From: JBGYPP01 sp041838515
GTDB lineage: Bacteria; Bacillota; Clostridia; Lachnospirales; Lachnospiraceae
DNA: 64,000 nt
NCBI GenBank assembly: GCA_041838515.1
Contig: JBGYPP010000002.1
Span: 18,333-82,332 of the forward strand
Direction: 5' to 3'
The notes under the pieces were generated by a model. That model worked only from the letters and a program-made list of their open reading frames with translations, was not told the DNA's origin and did no database searches. Positions 50,155 to 59,958 of the stretch are shown here, one piece after another (position 1 is the first letter of the stretch; every line of letters begins with the position of its first letter). The position numbers and the translations under genes are program-made.

Positions 50155-52449
50155 CTATCTTGTCCTTAATGAGGCCCTGGATGCATATTTTTCATTTTCC
50201 ATTTCTACAACAGAATTCAAACCTTGTACACTGTATCCAAATGCCAAAATATTTTGACTGCCTTTCTTGGGATAGATCTTTATCCGTACTCTGGCAGCCA
50301 ATGGATTGGCATGGATAGCCGAAGAGAAATATACCCTATTCTTCGAATCCAAACTATATGGCAACTCCAAAACTTCAACCAGCCCCCCATCTATATTTAA
50401 CCATAAAACCTGAAGACAAAAATCAACTTTCCCCGACTCTCTAGTCTGTATAACCTGGGAAAAGAAATATGTATTATATTTATTATCCATCTCAGAAATC
50501 AGCAAAAATGAACCATCCTTCAAAACAATGTCTGACTCCAATTCTTTTTGAATTATCTTCTCTGTCTTTGGCAAAACTTCAAACACTTTTGCCGCCTCAT
50601 TTTCCCCAATACATACACCCAACATCGGAGAAATAATATCTTCAATCTTCAAATCTCCCCACATTACCGTCTGCATTTTGTCAATCAATACATAATCAAA
50701 CGATGACACATAATCTTCCAAAGAATACTGTCCATTATACACTTTTTGCCAGATAAAATTATGCCAGGTGGTTGATGTAAAATACCCCACATAATCCCCC
50801 TTAAACTGATTTGAATTTGTTATCGATAAAACCTTTTTTCCCTTGGGAATGAATTCCAATACCGCACAATGTTCCTGTCCAACTAATCGAGTATCCTTTC
50901 TTATCCTAAACCAAATCTGAGTATTATTATATAAAAAGATAATATTGGGAATCAAAATGATAAAAACGAGCAAAATGGCAACCAATAACCGCATCCACTT
51001 CCAGGAAATAAATTGAATACAAATTGAAATAGAAATAACAATGACAGACAATAACAATATCCAAACAGAAAAGTAATATCTTAAATTATATGTAGCCACT
51101 GTAGATAAAACATACGACAGTAAGGAAATTCCTATCCAGGCCAAAAAAACAAACAACTTTTCCCTTTGGATTATTAATAATAGTATCGCAAAAGGAATAG
51201 CAAAAATAAACAATAGAAATATTCCCATCCCATATGGTGCCATTTCCACATTTTTTACGGTATTAAATACAATATCCAATAAGGATTGTAACGAAAAACT
51301 CAACTTATTTTGAAACGGATCACGAAAATTTTCCACCGCAAAATATGGACTCTTAAAAAAGCCATTATAACTCGGAAACAAAGGATTTCCTGTTTTATAA
51401 TTAATATGTATCAAAGATACTGCCGAAGGCAAAACCACCAACACGAAGCACAGCATACCCTTGACCAATCCCCGCAATATCAACCTCTCCTTAATCCCCT
51501 TATATACACAACATATACCCAATACAAAAAACAAAACTATCATTGTGAAAATTTGTGTCAACTTTACAAAAAGAGAGAAACCACACAAAAGAGCTATCAT
51601 CTCGGCATTATTCCAAAGTTTTTCAAACTCGAAACATGACATACACAACAGAAATGCACTAAACATAAAGAAAAGAGGCAATATTTCCAAATAGAACAAC
51701 GCAGTAAATTCAAAGAAAAAAGGGGTGGTAAAAAAAATCACTCCTAATATCCAAATATTACTTTTCTGATAAATCCTTTTCATGAAAAAATACAATATAA
51801 AGAACACCAAAAACCATAAAACAACATTAAAGAGCACTAAAGCCTTCTTTAATCCAAACTCCAAAAACAGGACAGAGTATGTATACTGCAACACCATCGG
51901 CTCACCATACACGATGGATTCTGTTATATTTGTATACCATTTCCCCAATTCAGCAGCATACATAGTAATTGGCAAATGCTTTGTTAATGTATCATATTTA
52001 AATAAAGGAGAACTGCCATAAGCAGTGTATACTACCAAAACCAAAGACAAAACAGATGACAAAATATATTTTCTCTTTAGCCCTTCCCACATCACCTTTC
52101 CATGATTAACAACCTCCTCCCATCCCTGCTTTGAAAATGCCATCCCCACAGCTAACGCCAAAAAAAGAATATACGACAACCTCCCCCCAAACCCCAATAG
52201 TAAGATATAATAAATCCCCAGCCCAAGACAACCTAAGCCTAATGCCAAATGCGCAAAAAATCTTTCCCAAAAATCTCCCGCAAATGGGATCCTGGTTCCA
52301 AACAGATAACCCGCCAACATCAGAGCCAAAATAAATACATAATCAGCCAAGACATTGTAATAAATGGTCGTAACAACGAGCATCAAAAAAGAAATCAATA
52401 GTATTCCAATTCTCAGCTCTTTCTTTACAAGAAAATTACTCCCCATCAT
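50155..52449 (-). CDS. Large GT-C-like membrane protein
   Basis: A protein of about 764 residues with some 12-14 membrane helices and an outer C-terminal domain of around 230 residues. After the early helices KYDTLTKHLPITMYAAELGK is an outer loop like that of lipid-linked sugar transferases, and GNPLFPSYNGFFKSPYF is often seen in such proteins of polysaccharide loci. No catalytic residue can be assigned. ATG 52449 follows GAGG by five bases; earlier in-frame ATGs overlap the upstream gene. It may add side-chain sugars to the exported polymer; this is inferred. Confidence 0.75.
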   Translation of the reverse strand: MMGSNFLVKKELRIGILLISFLMLVVTTIYYNVLADYVFILALMLAGYLFGTRIPFAGDFWERFFAHLALGLGCLGLGIYYILLLGFGGRLSYILFLALAVGMAFSKQGWEEVVNHGKVMWEGLKRKYILSSVLSLVLVVYTAYGSSPLFKYDTLTKHLPITMYAAELGKWYTNITESIVYGEPMVLQYTYSVLFLEFGLKKALVLFNVVLWFLVFFILYFFMKRIYQKSNIWILGVIFFTTPFFFEFTALFYLEILPLFFMFSAFLLCMSCFEFEKLWNNAEMIALLCGFSLFVKLTQIFTMIVLFFVLGICCVYKGIKERLILRGLVKGMLCFVLVVLPSAVSLIHINYKTGNPLFPSYNGFFKSPYFAVENFRDPFQNKLSFSLQSLLDIVFNTVKNVEMAPYGMGIFLLFIFAIPFAILLLIIQREKLFVFLAWIGISLLSYVLSTVATYNLRYYFSVWILLLSVIVISISICIQFISWKWMRLLVAILLVFIILIPNIIFLYNNTQIWFRIRKDTRLVGQEHCAVLEFIPKGKKVLSITNSNQFKGDYVGYFTSTTWHNFIWQKVYNGQYSLEDYVSSFDYVLIDKMQTVMWGDLKIEDIISPMLGVCIGENEAAKVFEVLPKTEKIIQKELESDIVLKDGSFLLISEMDNKYNTYFFSQVIQTRESGKVDFCLQVLWLNIDGGLVEVLELPYSLDSKNRVYFSSAIHANPLAARVRIKIYPKKGSQNILAFGYSVQGLNSVVEMENEKYASRASLRTR

Positions 52450-52484
52450 CAAATCCTCACCCATGAGGGGCATCAAGCACCCTA

Positions 52485-55400
52485 CTACACCACCGTTCCC
52501 TTATTGCAATCCGAAGTCACCTGCACTCTATTCCTGGGCATAATCCACTTTTTTCCCCATTTTCTCTCAAAAATCTTCTTATTATTCTCGAATAATTTTT
52601 TATATTCTTCATCACTCAACTTATTGAAAGAAGCATTATTCACATGATGAACAAAAGAATCTTCCAAAATAGCAATTTTATACCCTTTTTCCAATACTCT
52701 TTCTGTATAATCATCATCCTCAAACATGCCTATTTTATATTCCTCTCCCAGCAGGCCCACATCCTCTATTACTTTCTTCCGTATCATGGTAGCAAAAAGC
52801 GGAATCCTATCCGGACCGGGATTATACTGTTTATTCATATTTCTTGCAGTATACAAATAGGCCTGTTTCAGCATCTCCTCCATAGAGTTATAACGAATTT
52901 GTATCATGGACTCATTGCCTATAGAATTTGTTACCGGATTGCACATCCCCAGGTTCAAATCATTTTCCATATGCTTCACCATGGAAGTCATCCATCCCAG
53001 CGAAACTGCCGTATCATTGTTGAGAAGGATAATATAATCTCCTTTCGCCTCCGCTATGCCAACATTATTTCCCTTAGCAAATCCAAGATTTTCAGCGTTA
53101 AAAATTACTTTAATATTTCTAGATTTGTCTGCCATAATAGAATGCAAATATTCTACGGTTCCATCAGTTGAAGCGTTATCCACAACTATTAATTCATAAT
53201 TTGGATATGCCGTTCTCTCACAGATACTCTCCAAGCATTTTTTATTTAATTCTAAATTATTATAGGTAAGCACTATTACGCTGACAAAAGGCACAGACTC
53301 CCTACACAATTTCTCAAAGGACAAAAAACGGCTGTTCCAATCATTTTCCTTTGCAAACCCCAAAGAAGACTCTACACCAGACAACTCATCCCTTCCTTCA
53401 GCACATAATTCAACATAACCAATAAATTGCTCTACCTCGTTAGACATATATACATACTGATTTCTATAGGGCATTAATTCTGGAATTTCTGTTGCAACTA
53501 TTTTTTTTCCAGCTCCTAAATATTCATAAAATTTTACTGGATTTGTAGCTCTAATCAAATCTGTAGAGGTATCAAAAGGTATCAAACAAACATCAAAATC
53601 CCTCAAATAATCCGGCAAATCCCTATATGGTTTTTCTCCTAAAAGTTGGATATTGGAATACGAGGATAACTCTTTATAATAACTAGTTACTTCTCCCACA
53701 ATAACAATTTCATAGTCAGGCTTTTTTTCGGCCAACGCACAGACCATATCAATAGCGAACCAATGTGCTACAGCTCCATAGTATCCTACTTTTTTCTTCA
53801 TTTTTTTCGTTTCAGTTTCTCTTAGTGCCTTAGAAAAATGATCAACCTCTGCTCCATTTCGAATAATCGATATGTCCTTCGACGGTCTATATTGACTGGC
53901 GATTTCAAATAAAAAAGACGAAGAAACAGCAACTTTGTCTGAATTTCTCAACAATCTAATAGCATTATTTTTTAATTCTTTGTCCATGGTATCTTTAAAT
54001 CCAGTATAATCATCCATATAATCAGCAATCACCTTAAATCCATACTGGTTTCTCAAATACTCCGCCACGCCTATCCAATTTGGATAATCCACAATGACTA
54101 TGGCATCTCGTATGCCCTGAGAAAAAACCAAAGAATCAAAACCAGCCTGCATCCAAGTCAGAGACTCATCCACAGCCATGGAGTAAATATTATTACACTT
54201 TTCCGAGTGGAGATCTACTAATAACAATCCATCTTTTTCTCTTGAAATACTGGCGTTTCGGCCAAAAGTAGAGTTGACGAAGAATACCCTATGCCCATGC
54301 TTTACAAATCCTTGGGCTAAGTGCTGAGGCCTTTGAAATCGAAAATGATAATCTATTACCGAAAGAATAACTACATCATATTTGTCATTCCTCAGCAAAA
54401 CACATTCTTGAATTTCCTGCGACAATGATTTATAAATCGAATCATTATCACCACAAGAGAGTATATCCCTCTCCACATTAGCAAGAGGATAGGCCACTGT
54501 TTTTTTTAGTTTTTCATCAATCACCAGCAAAGGATTATAGATAACTCCAGCTCCAACACTCCTGTTTTTTTTCAAAATTTTTCCAATTATCCACTGCCAA
54601 AACTCCTCCCTATCTTCTCTTTTTTTTGAAAACAGCTGACCTTTCAACCTAAAAAGAAAATGGTTCAGTCGCATCAACTTCCCAGTGGCAAAATGGTGGC
54701 ACAATGCCTGTGCCTCCAAGATATTTGCTTGATTTCTTGCTATCGTATCTTGATACATCTGAATCTGTTTTTCCCGCTCCTGTATCTGTCTATCCCGCTC
54801 ACGTATCTGCTTATCCCGCTCACGTATCTGCTTATCCCGCTCACGTATCTGCTTATCCTGATCTTCTGCCCTCTCCAACTCTCTATCACTATAAATATAC
54901 TCCGAAACATCCGCCAGGCAAGCCTTTTCCGCATCTTTTGCGTACACCAACAACACCTGCTCATAGGCATATACCGCCGGATCACATTCCATAGAGCTGG
55001 CAAAAACTAGATGACTTTCATCCACCTTAAGAGGGATATTTTTTGTAAAAAATCTCTGTTCATGCTCAGCAATCACACCCTCTTTTTCACGATAAGGAAC
55101 CAATACCAGGGCATACTTGCTTGCCCTAGCGCATATCCTCTTCAATACCAATGCCGTATCTTGAAAATGCTCCACAACATTAGAGCAAACAACAACTGGA
55201 TATGTCCTGAACCCTGACATATCCATAATATCACCCTGAAAAAATTCAAAATCAGAGTATATTTTCTGCGCCTTCTCTACAGCTTTTTTTGAAAAATCCA
55301 TACCGGAAAATTTCGCATTGGGAAAGCATTTTTGAAAAACTGGGAGCGAATCTCCTTCCGCACAACCTATATCACAAATCTCATACCCATGACTATCGAT

Positions 55401-55535
55401 TTCTTCCCGCAGCCAGTCTGGAAGCAAAGCACAAAGCACTTCTGCAAAATATTGGGTTTGACGATTCCCCTGATAAGCCTCCCAATCTCCTTCAAACCTC
55501 TCATCCCAATATTCTTTCGAATTTATCTTATCCAT
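52485..55535 (-). CDS. Three-domain methyltransferase / GT4 / GT2 polysaccharide enzyme
   Basis: A 1016-residue protein. Residues 1-215: SAM-dependent methyltransferase, with EICDIGCAEGDSLPVFQKC and VVVCSNVVEHFQDTA. Residues 216-270: a coiled coil built of seven-residue repeats (RERDKQI), encoded by 21-bp DNA repeats at 54778-54860. Residues 380-735: a GT-B glycosyltransferase, with YHFRFQRPQHLAQG and the phosphate site NPVKFYEYLGAGKKIVATE. Residues 746-990: a GT-A domain with VSVIVLTYNNLELN, VVDNASTDGT and ILLNNDTAVS. Together with the Wzm/Wzt pair this could be the chain-capping or chain-length-setting enzyme: methyltransferase plus coiled-coil ruler is the principle of WbdD. That link is inference. 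Confidence 0.9.
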   Translation of the reverse strand: MDKINSKEYWDERFEGDWEAYQGNRQTQYFAEVLCALLPDWLREEIDSHGYEICDIGCAEGDSLPVFQKCFPNAKFSGMDFSKKAVEKAQKIYSDFEFFQGDIMDMSGFRTYPVVVCSNVVEHFQDTALVLKRICARASKYALVLVPYREKEGVIAEHEQRFFTKNIPLKVDESHLVFASSMECDPAVYAYEQVLLVYAKDAEKACLADVSEYIYSDRELERAEDQDKQIRERDKQIRERDKQIRERDRQIQEREKQIQMYQDTIARNQANILEAQALCHHFATGKLMRLNHFLFRLKGQLFSKKREDREEFWQWIIGKILKKNRSVGAGVIYNPLLVIDEKLKKTVAYPLANVERDILSCGDNDSIYKSLSQEIQECVLLRNDKYDVVILSVIDYHFRFQRPQHLAQGFVKHGHRVFFVNSTFGRNASISREKDGLLLVDLHSEKCNNIYSMAVDESLTWMQAGFDSLVFSQGIRDAIVIVDYPNWIGVAEYLRNQYGFKVIADYMDDYTGFKDTMDKELKNNAIRLLRNSDKVAVSSSFLFEIASQYRPSKDISIIRNGAEVDHFSKALRETETKKMKKKVGYYGAVAHWFAIDMVCALAEKKPDYEIVIVGEVTSYYKELSSYSNIQLLGEKPYRDLPDYLRDFDVCLIPFDTSTDLIRATNPVKFYEYLGAGKKIVATEIPELMPYRNQYVYMSNEVEQFIGYVELCAEGRDELSGVESSLGFAKENDWNSRFLSFEKLCRESVPFVSVIVLTYNNLELNKKCLESICERTAYPNYELIVVDNASTDGTVEYLHSIMADKSRNIKVIFNAENLGFAKGNNVGIAEAKGDYIILLNNDTAVSLGWMTSMVKHMENDLNLGMCNPVTNSIGNESMIQIRYNSMEEMLKQAYLYTARNMNKQYNPGPDRIPLFATMIRKKVIEDVGLLGEEYKIGMFEDDDYTERVLEKGYKIAILEDSFVHHVNNASFNKLSDEEYKKLFENNKKIFERKWGKKWIMPRNRVQVTSDCNKGTVV
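54778..54860 (-). repeat. 21-bp coding repeat for a heptad coiled coil
   Basis: Four near-identical 21-bp units, CGCTCACGTATCTGCTTATCC on the plus strand, encode RERDKQI heptads. Exact DNA repeats allow slippage in whole heptads without frame loss. Confidence 0.9.
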
Positions 55536-55552
55536 TTTTTTCTCTCTTCTTG

Positions 55553-56854
55553 CTAGTCATAAAATTGTATCCGAACATCAGCATCAAAAATTCCAAAAAT
55601 CTTTTTCTCAGAATATACCTTAAAATAGCAGGCACCTTCGATATACTCATAATAAGAAATGTTCGCTTTTTTCCTATCCTCCATAGCCACGACCAAGTAG
55701 TAATCCCCATTCGAAAGCCTAGGAGAAAACGTAAACGCAACTTTTGACATTTTGGAGGATATCCGTATCCCCTCATCAAAAGTCGATTTGACAATCAAAT
55801 CCACGCCTGCCTTACTCTTTATAGAAAAAGCAATGGAAAAATATTCCAAATCCACATTCTCAGGCAAGCGAAACGAGATTTCTACACTCACTACCTGATC
55901 AACGCCAAATGAGAGCAATGGCTTCCCATCTATACCAAAAATACCTACCGACTTCACCAGTTCTGGACAAGTGCCCCAGTGTGCTATGCTCTCTGGAAAT
56001 AGGGAATTCTTTGATTTTTTATCACTCTTTTTCGGGTTTTTTCCTTTTTTTACCTGATTATCTTCCTCTTTTGGCTCTATTTTACTATCCAATCTGTATT
56101 CTGATAATTCCGAAATGTCCTCCAAATACATAAACTCTGTGAACTTAGCGCCTATAAATGTCGGATCACCTATGTCCACCATCTGGCCCTTATCCAGCCA
56201 CATTGCCTTGGTGCAAAATGAACGCATCATACCAATATCATGGCCCACATACAGTATGGTTACACCCCTCTGCCGAAACTCCTTAAACTTTTCGAAACAC
56301 TTAGCCTGAAAACGCATATCTCCAACGCTGAGAATTTCATCCACTATCAGAATTTCCGGCTCCACATTGATAGCACAGGAAAAAGCCAACCTGGCAAACA
56401 TACCGCTGGAATACGTTTTCACTGGCTGATAAACATAATCTCCAATTTCTGCAAAAGAAACAATTCCCCCCACCTTCTCTTCCATTTGATTCTTTGTAAA
56501 ACCCATCAGAGTACCATAAAAAAATATATTCTCTAATCCCGTATATTCTGGATTAAAACCCATGCCCAACTCCAATAGAGAACAAATCCTACCCTGGACT
56601 TCTATTTTCCCATAGGTGGGCTCATAAATACCCGTAATCATCTTCAAAAGCGTAGATTTTCCGGCACCATTTCTCCCCATTATGCCGAGAACATCTCCTC
56701 TTTCAACGTTGAAACTCAAGTCCTTAATCGCATAGAAATCTGTATGCCTTTTGGTACTCTTTAAGCTCAAAGCCTCCTTCATCTTTTCCAAGGAGCTGCT
56801 GTACATCCGAAATACTTTTGATACGTTTTCCACTCTAATTATGTATTCTTTCAT
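55553..56854 (-). CDS. Polysaccharide ABC exporter ATPase, Wzt type
   Basis: A 433-residue ATPase that drives export of a lipid-linked polysaccharide. Walker A is GRNGAGKST (60-68), the signature YSSGMFARLAF and Walker B ILIVDEIL. After the ATPase comes a charged linker rich in Lys (KKGKNPKKSDKKSKNS), then a C-terminal beta-sandwich of about 150 residues (VSVEISFRLPENVDLEYFSI) like the Wzt carbohydrate-binding domain, which recognises a modified chain end. ATG 56854 has AGGAG five bases upstream; longer frames overlap the permease gene. It lies 25 bp after wzm. Confidence 0.94.
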   Translation of the reverse strand: MKEYIIRVENVSKVFRMYSSSLEKMKEALSLKSTKRHTDFYAIKDLSFNVERGDVLGIMGRNGAGKSTLLKMITGIYEPTYGKIEVQGRICSLLELGMGFNPEYTGLENIFFYGTLMGFTKNQMEEKVGGIVSFAEIGDYVYQPVKTYSSGMFARLAFSCAINVEPEILIVDEILSVGDMRFQAKCFEKFKEFRQRGVTILYVGHDIGMMRSFCTKAMWLDKGQMVDIGDPTFIGAKFTEFMYLEDISELSEYRLDSKIEPKEEDNQVKKGKNPKKSDKKSKNSLFPESIAHWGTCPELVKSVGIFGIDGKPLLSFGVDQVVSVEISFRLPENVDLEYFSIAFSIKSKAGVDLIVKSTFDEGIRISSKMSKVAFTFSPRLSNGDYYLVVAMEDRKKANISYYEYIEGACYFKVYSEKKIFGIFDADVRIQFYD

Positions 56855-56879
56855 GCCACTCCTGTCCATGGCCAATTTC

Positions 56880-57689
56880 CTAAACCGTATCAGCAAAATA
56901 CGGCCGTAAACGACTAAATACACTGACTCCAAAAAACATCATGACCAGAACTACAAGCCAATAATACAATCCCAACAGAGGCCTGTCCCAAAACCATCCT
57001 CTTCCCAATAAGGCATCACGATAACCCTCCACCAAATAATATATCGGGTTTATCTTTAATATCATCTGCACCTTAAGCGGAAACATATTCAAATTCCAAA
57101 CAATAGGCGTACCCCACATTCCTACCAATAAAATCAAATTGATTATCTGTTGTAAATCCTTAAAAAATACCATCACTGAAGCCATGATTAAGGTCAAAGA
57201 AAACAGTAGTGATATGGAAGCAAATGAATAATATACTATCTGAGCCAGCATTGCTCCAGGCATAGCCCCACCCAGGATGCAGATGCCCAACACTATTCCC
57301 AAAAACAAAAGATGCATATAATACCCTGACAAAATCTTCACCAATGGCAGGATGCTAATATTAAACCTTACTTTTTTTATTAAATAGCTATACTCCAAAA
57401 AACTGCCGCTTGCGGCTGATAGGGTTTCAGAAAAAAACACCCAAACAACCATGCCCGAAACAAACCATAGGGTAAACGGATATCCATCCACTGGTCCGCT
57501 ACGCAATCCAAAGCGAAACGCCGCCCAATAGACAAGAACAGTCATTAGGGGTTGCAAAATCCCCCAGACCAGGCCAAAATACGTCCCAGAAAATCGTTTT
57601 TGGAGATCTTTTTTTGACAATTCGAACAGCAAGGCATAATCCGAAAAAATCTCTTTAACCAATCCAATAACCGTCCTCAGAACCCCCAT
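56880..57689 (-). CDS. Polysaccharide ABC exporter permease, Wzm type
   Basis: A 269-residue ABC-2 membrane protein with six helices. ELSKKDLQKRFSGTYFGLVWGILQP is the typical opening in two parts, and GTPIVWNLNMFPLKVQMILKINPIYYLVEGYRD, seen as WNLNMFPLKVQMILKINPIY and YLVEGYRDALLG, is the family end. It forms the channel for the polymer powered by the downstream Wzt protein. ATG 57689 is used; a frame reaching 57758 lies inside wecB. It begins seven bases after the wecB stop. Confidence 0.93.
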   Translation of the reverse strand: MGVLRTVIGLVKEIFSDYALLFELSKKDLQKRFSGTYFGLVWGILQPLMTVLVYWAAFRFGLRSGPVDGYPFTLWFVSGMVVWVFFSETLSAASGSFLEYSYLIKKVRFNISILPLVKILSGYYMHLLFLGIVLGICILGGAMPGAMLAQIVYYSFASISLLFSLTLIMASVMVFFKDLQQIINLILLVGMWGTPIVWNLNMFPLKVQMILKINPIYYLVEGYRDALLGRGWFWDRPLLGLYYWLVVLVMMFFGVSVFSRLRPYFADTV

Positions 57690-57696
57690 CGTTATC

Positions 57697-58806
57697 TTAC
57701 CTTTTATAATGGCGAAGAATAATCTCCACAATCCTCTCACTGGCCCTGCCATCCCCATAAGGATTTACCGCCCTGGCCATTTTCTCATATGATGCTGAAT
57801 CATCCAACAGCAAGCAGGCATTGCGGTATATCTCCTCTTCCTCCACGCCTACTACTTTAACCGTACCTGCCTCAACAGCCTCCGGCCTCTCCGTTTCCGT
57901 CCGCAACACCAGTACGGGAACTCCACAGGCAGGCGCCTCCTCTTGTAATCCTCCAGAATCCGTCATCACCAGGTAACTTACGGACATCAGATTATGCATA
58001 TCCTCCACATCCAAGGGTTCTATCAAATGCACTCTGTCCAATCCCCCCAAAATACTACAGGCGGTATCCCGAACTGCCGGATTCATATGCACAGGATATA
58101 CCACCTCCACATCCCCATATGCCTCCACAATTCGTCTTACGCTTTTGCAAATATTTTCCAAAGGCTTTCCCAGATTTTCCCGTCTATGCGCCGTCATCAA
58201 AATACTGCGACGGCTTGCAAAATCTATAGAACGGAGAGCCTCATTCTTGAATACATACCCCTTCCTTACTGTTGTTTGAAAAGCATCGATAACGGTGTTC
58301 CCTGTGACAAAAACATTTTTGGTAATATTCTCCCGCTCCAAATTTATCCGATTGCTCTCTGTAGGTGCAAAATGCCAGTCTGCAATCCTGCCTGTAAGGC
58401 AACGATTCATCTCCTCCGGATAGGGGGAATACTTATCATGAGTACGCAATCCAGCCTCCACATGACCCACAGGAATTTGCTGATAAAAAGCTGCCAAAGC
58501 TGCCACGAATGAAGTGGAGGTATCCCCATGCACCAGTACCAGATCCGGTTTCTCCTGTTGAAGTACCACTTCCATTTTTTCCAAAACAGAAGTAGTAATG
58601 CTTGTCAATGTTTGTCGTGGCTGCATTATCTCCAAGTTATAATCTGGTACGATACCAAAAATATCTATCACCTGTTGCAACATTTCCCTATGCTGTCCCG
58701 TTAAGCAGACCAGGCTCTGAATATCAGAATGTTTTTCCAATTCTTTGACCAGAGGACACATCTTTATCGCCTCAGGCCTGGTTCCAAAAACGCTCATGAC
58801 TTTCAT
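57697..58806 (-). CDS. wecB: UDP-N-acetylglucosamine 2-epimerase
   Basis: Interconverts UDP-GlcNAc and UDP-ManNAc; 369 residues. Opening KVMSVFGTRPEAIKMCPLV, VHGDTSTSFVAALAAFY, GHVEAGLRTHDKYSPYPEE with catalytic acids, TAHRRENLGKPL and TDSGGLQEEAPACGVPVLV are the full family set. It supplies ManNAc for the surface polymer or a cell-wall linkage unit. It sits three bases after the GT4-like gene and is followed by wzm/wzt. Its GC content is intermediate between the AT-rich block and the rest of the window. Confidence 0.96.
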   Translation of the reverse strand: MKVMSVFGTRPEAIKMCPLVKELEKHSDIQSLVCLTGQHREMLQQVIDIFGIVPDYNLEIMQPRQTLTSITTSVLEKMEVVLQQEKPDLVLVHGDTSTSFVAALAAFYQQIPVGHVEAGLRTHDKYSPYPEEMNRCLTGRIADWHFAPTESNRINLERENITKNVFVTGNTVIDAFQTTVRKGYVFKNEALRSIDFASRRSILMTAHRRENLGKPLENICKSVRRIVEAYGDVEVVYPVHMNPAVRDTACSILGGLDRVHLIEPLDVEDMHNLMSVSYLVMTDSGGLQEEAPACGVPVLVLRTETERPEAVEAGTVKVVGVEEEEIYRNACLLLDDSASYEKMARAVNPYGDGRASERIVEIILRHYKR

Positions 58807-58809
58807 GTT

Positions 58810-59913
58810 TCACCCCACCGCATCCTTGCCATTGTATTTCGAATTTATCAACTTCCTACACTGAAGATAGCGCTGCTCCCATGTATTTTTCTCAAGAAAT
58901 TCCCTCTGCTGCGATTGGCTGAATTTGGGAGCGAATCCTTCTCCACAAAGGTTAGCTATCAAATCCACAAATGCCCCTCTATCCCTATAAAAATACACAA
59001 ATTCCTTAAATCGATCCAGTTCAGGATAATACGAACAAATAATACATTTCCCCCAGGCTATATACTCATACAGCTTGACCGGATCCACAGCCTCCACCAA
59101 AGCGTTCACCTGAAAAGGCATAATAAAGGCATCGCAATCGGAAACTGCATCCCCCAATTCTTCACGAGGAATTACTCCCCTCCAAGAACTATTTGTCAAA
59201 ATCGGCATGGATTCCTTCTTGTCTACTGGGCCAAAAAGTACAAACTCTACCTCTGGAACTTTCTCTTCGGCAACCCGCAAAACATCCCAATCAAACCAGG
59301 AGGAAATGGTGCCGACATAGGCAATGCTATACTTTTTTTTCCCCTGTTTCCCCTGTCCATACCTCCATAATTCACGGCTGTCATACCCATTTCTTACTAG
59401 AGAAACACCATATCTTTGATAAGTTCTTTTTAAGTAGTTTTGCAAAAAATGAGATGAAGCCATGACCACATCACATCTCTCCACCAAGCGCTTTTCTTCG
59501 ACCAGCAAGCGCCCCACACCCTGAGGACGAGGGTACAATTCCTTATGCAAATCCATGCAATCATACACCAATAATCCAGAATAATGATTTGGTATATATC
59601 TTCCGTATAAGGGATATCCCACCCAAACCGCCGAAAAATCTTTCCAATCCCCCAGCAACCATTTATGCCAAAGTAAGACAAGCCTGCGTAACCATGCCCA
59701 CTGTTCCTGCAAGGGCAGAGTCCACAATATGCGAAACCGTATCCCCGGCACATACACCTGCTGCCTTGCCCTAAACAATGTTAAAATGCTTCTGGGATAG
59801 ACCACTTCCACATCCCAATCTCTGGCCAGCATACTAGCAAAAACTTGGGGCCGTTGATATATCCATGTCCAATCAATGCCCATAATATATCGTAAACGGC
59901 CCCTTTTTTTCAT
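58810..59913 (-). CDS. GT-B (family 4-like) glycosyltransferase
   Basis: A 367-residue glycosyltransferase. It opens with GIDWTWIYQRPQVFASMLAR, similar to the GT-B part of the 1016-residue protein (FRFQRPQHLAQG). The donor side has YSIAYVGTISSWFDWDVL and the phosphate-binding VDPVKLYEYIAWGKCIICSY. ATG 59913 follows GGAG by six bases. It is the first gene of the polysaccharide cluster, 45 bp downstream of pgi, so it may be co-transcribed with that housekeeping gene. Donor and acceptor are unknown. Confidence 0.9.
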   Translation of the reverse strand: MKKRGRLRYIMGIDWTWIYQRPQVFASMLARDWDVEVVYPRSILTLFRARQQVYVPGIRFRILWTLPLQEQWAWLRRLVLLWHKWLLGDWKDFSAVWVGYPLYGRYIPNHYSGLLVYDCMDLHKELYPRPQGVGRLLVEEKRLVERCDVVMASSHFLQNYLKRTYQRYGVSLVRNGYDSRELWRYGQGKQGKKKYSIAYVGTISSWFDWDVLRVAEEKVPEVEFVLFGPVDKKESMPILTNSSWRGVIPREELGDAVSDCDAFIMPFQVNALVEAVDPVKLYEYIAWGKCIICSYYPELDRFKEFVYFYRDRGAFVDLIANLCGEGFAPKFSQSQQREFLEKNTWEQRYLQCRKLINSKYNGKDAVG

Positions 59914-59958
59914 GCCCCGCTCCATCTATCTTTCAGGAACACCAACATTCCTTAAATA

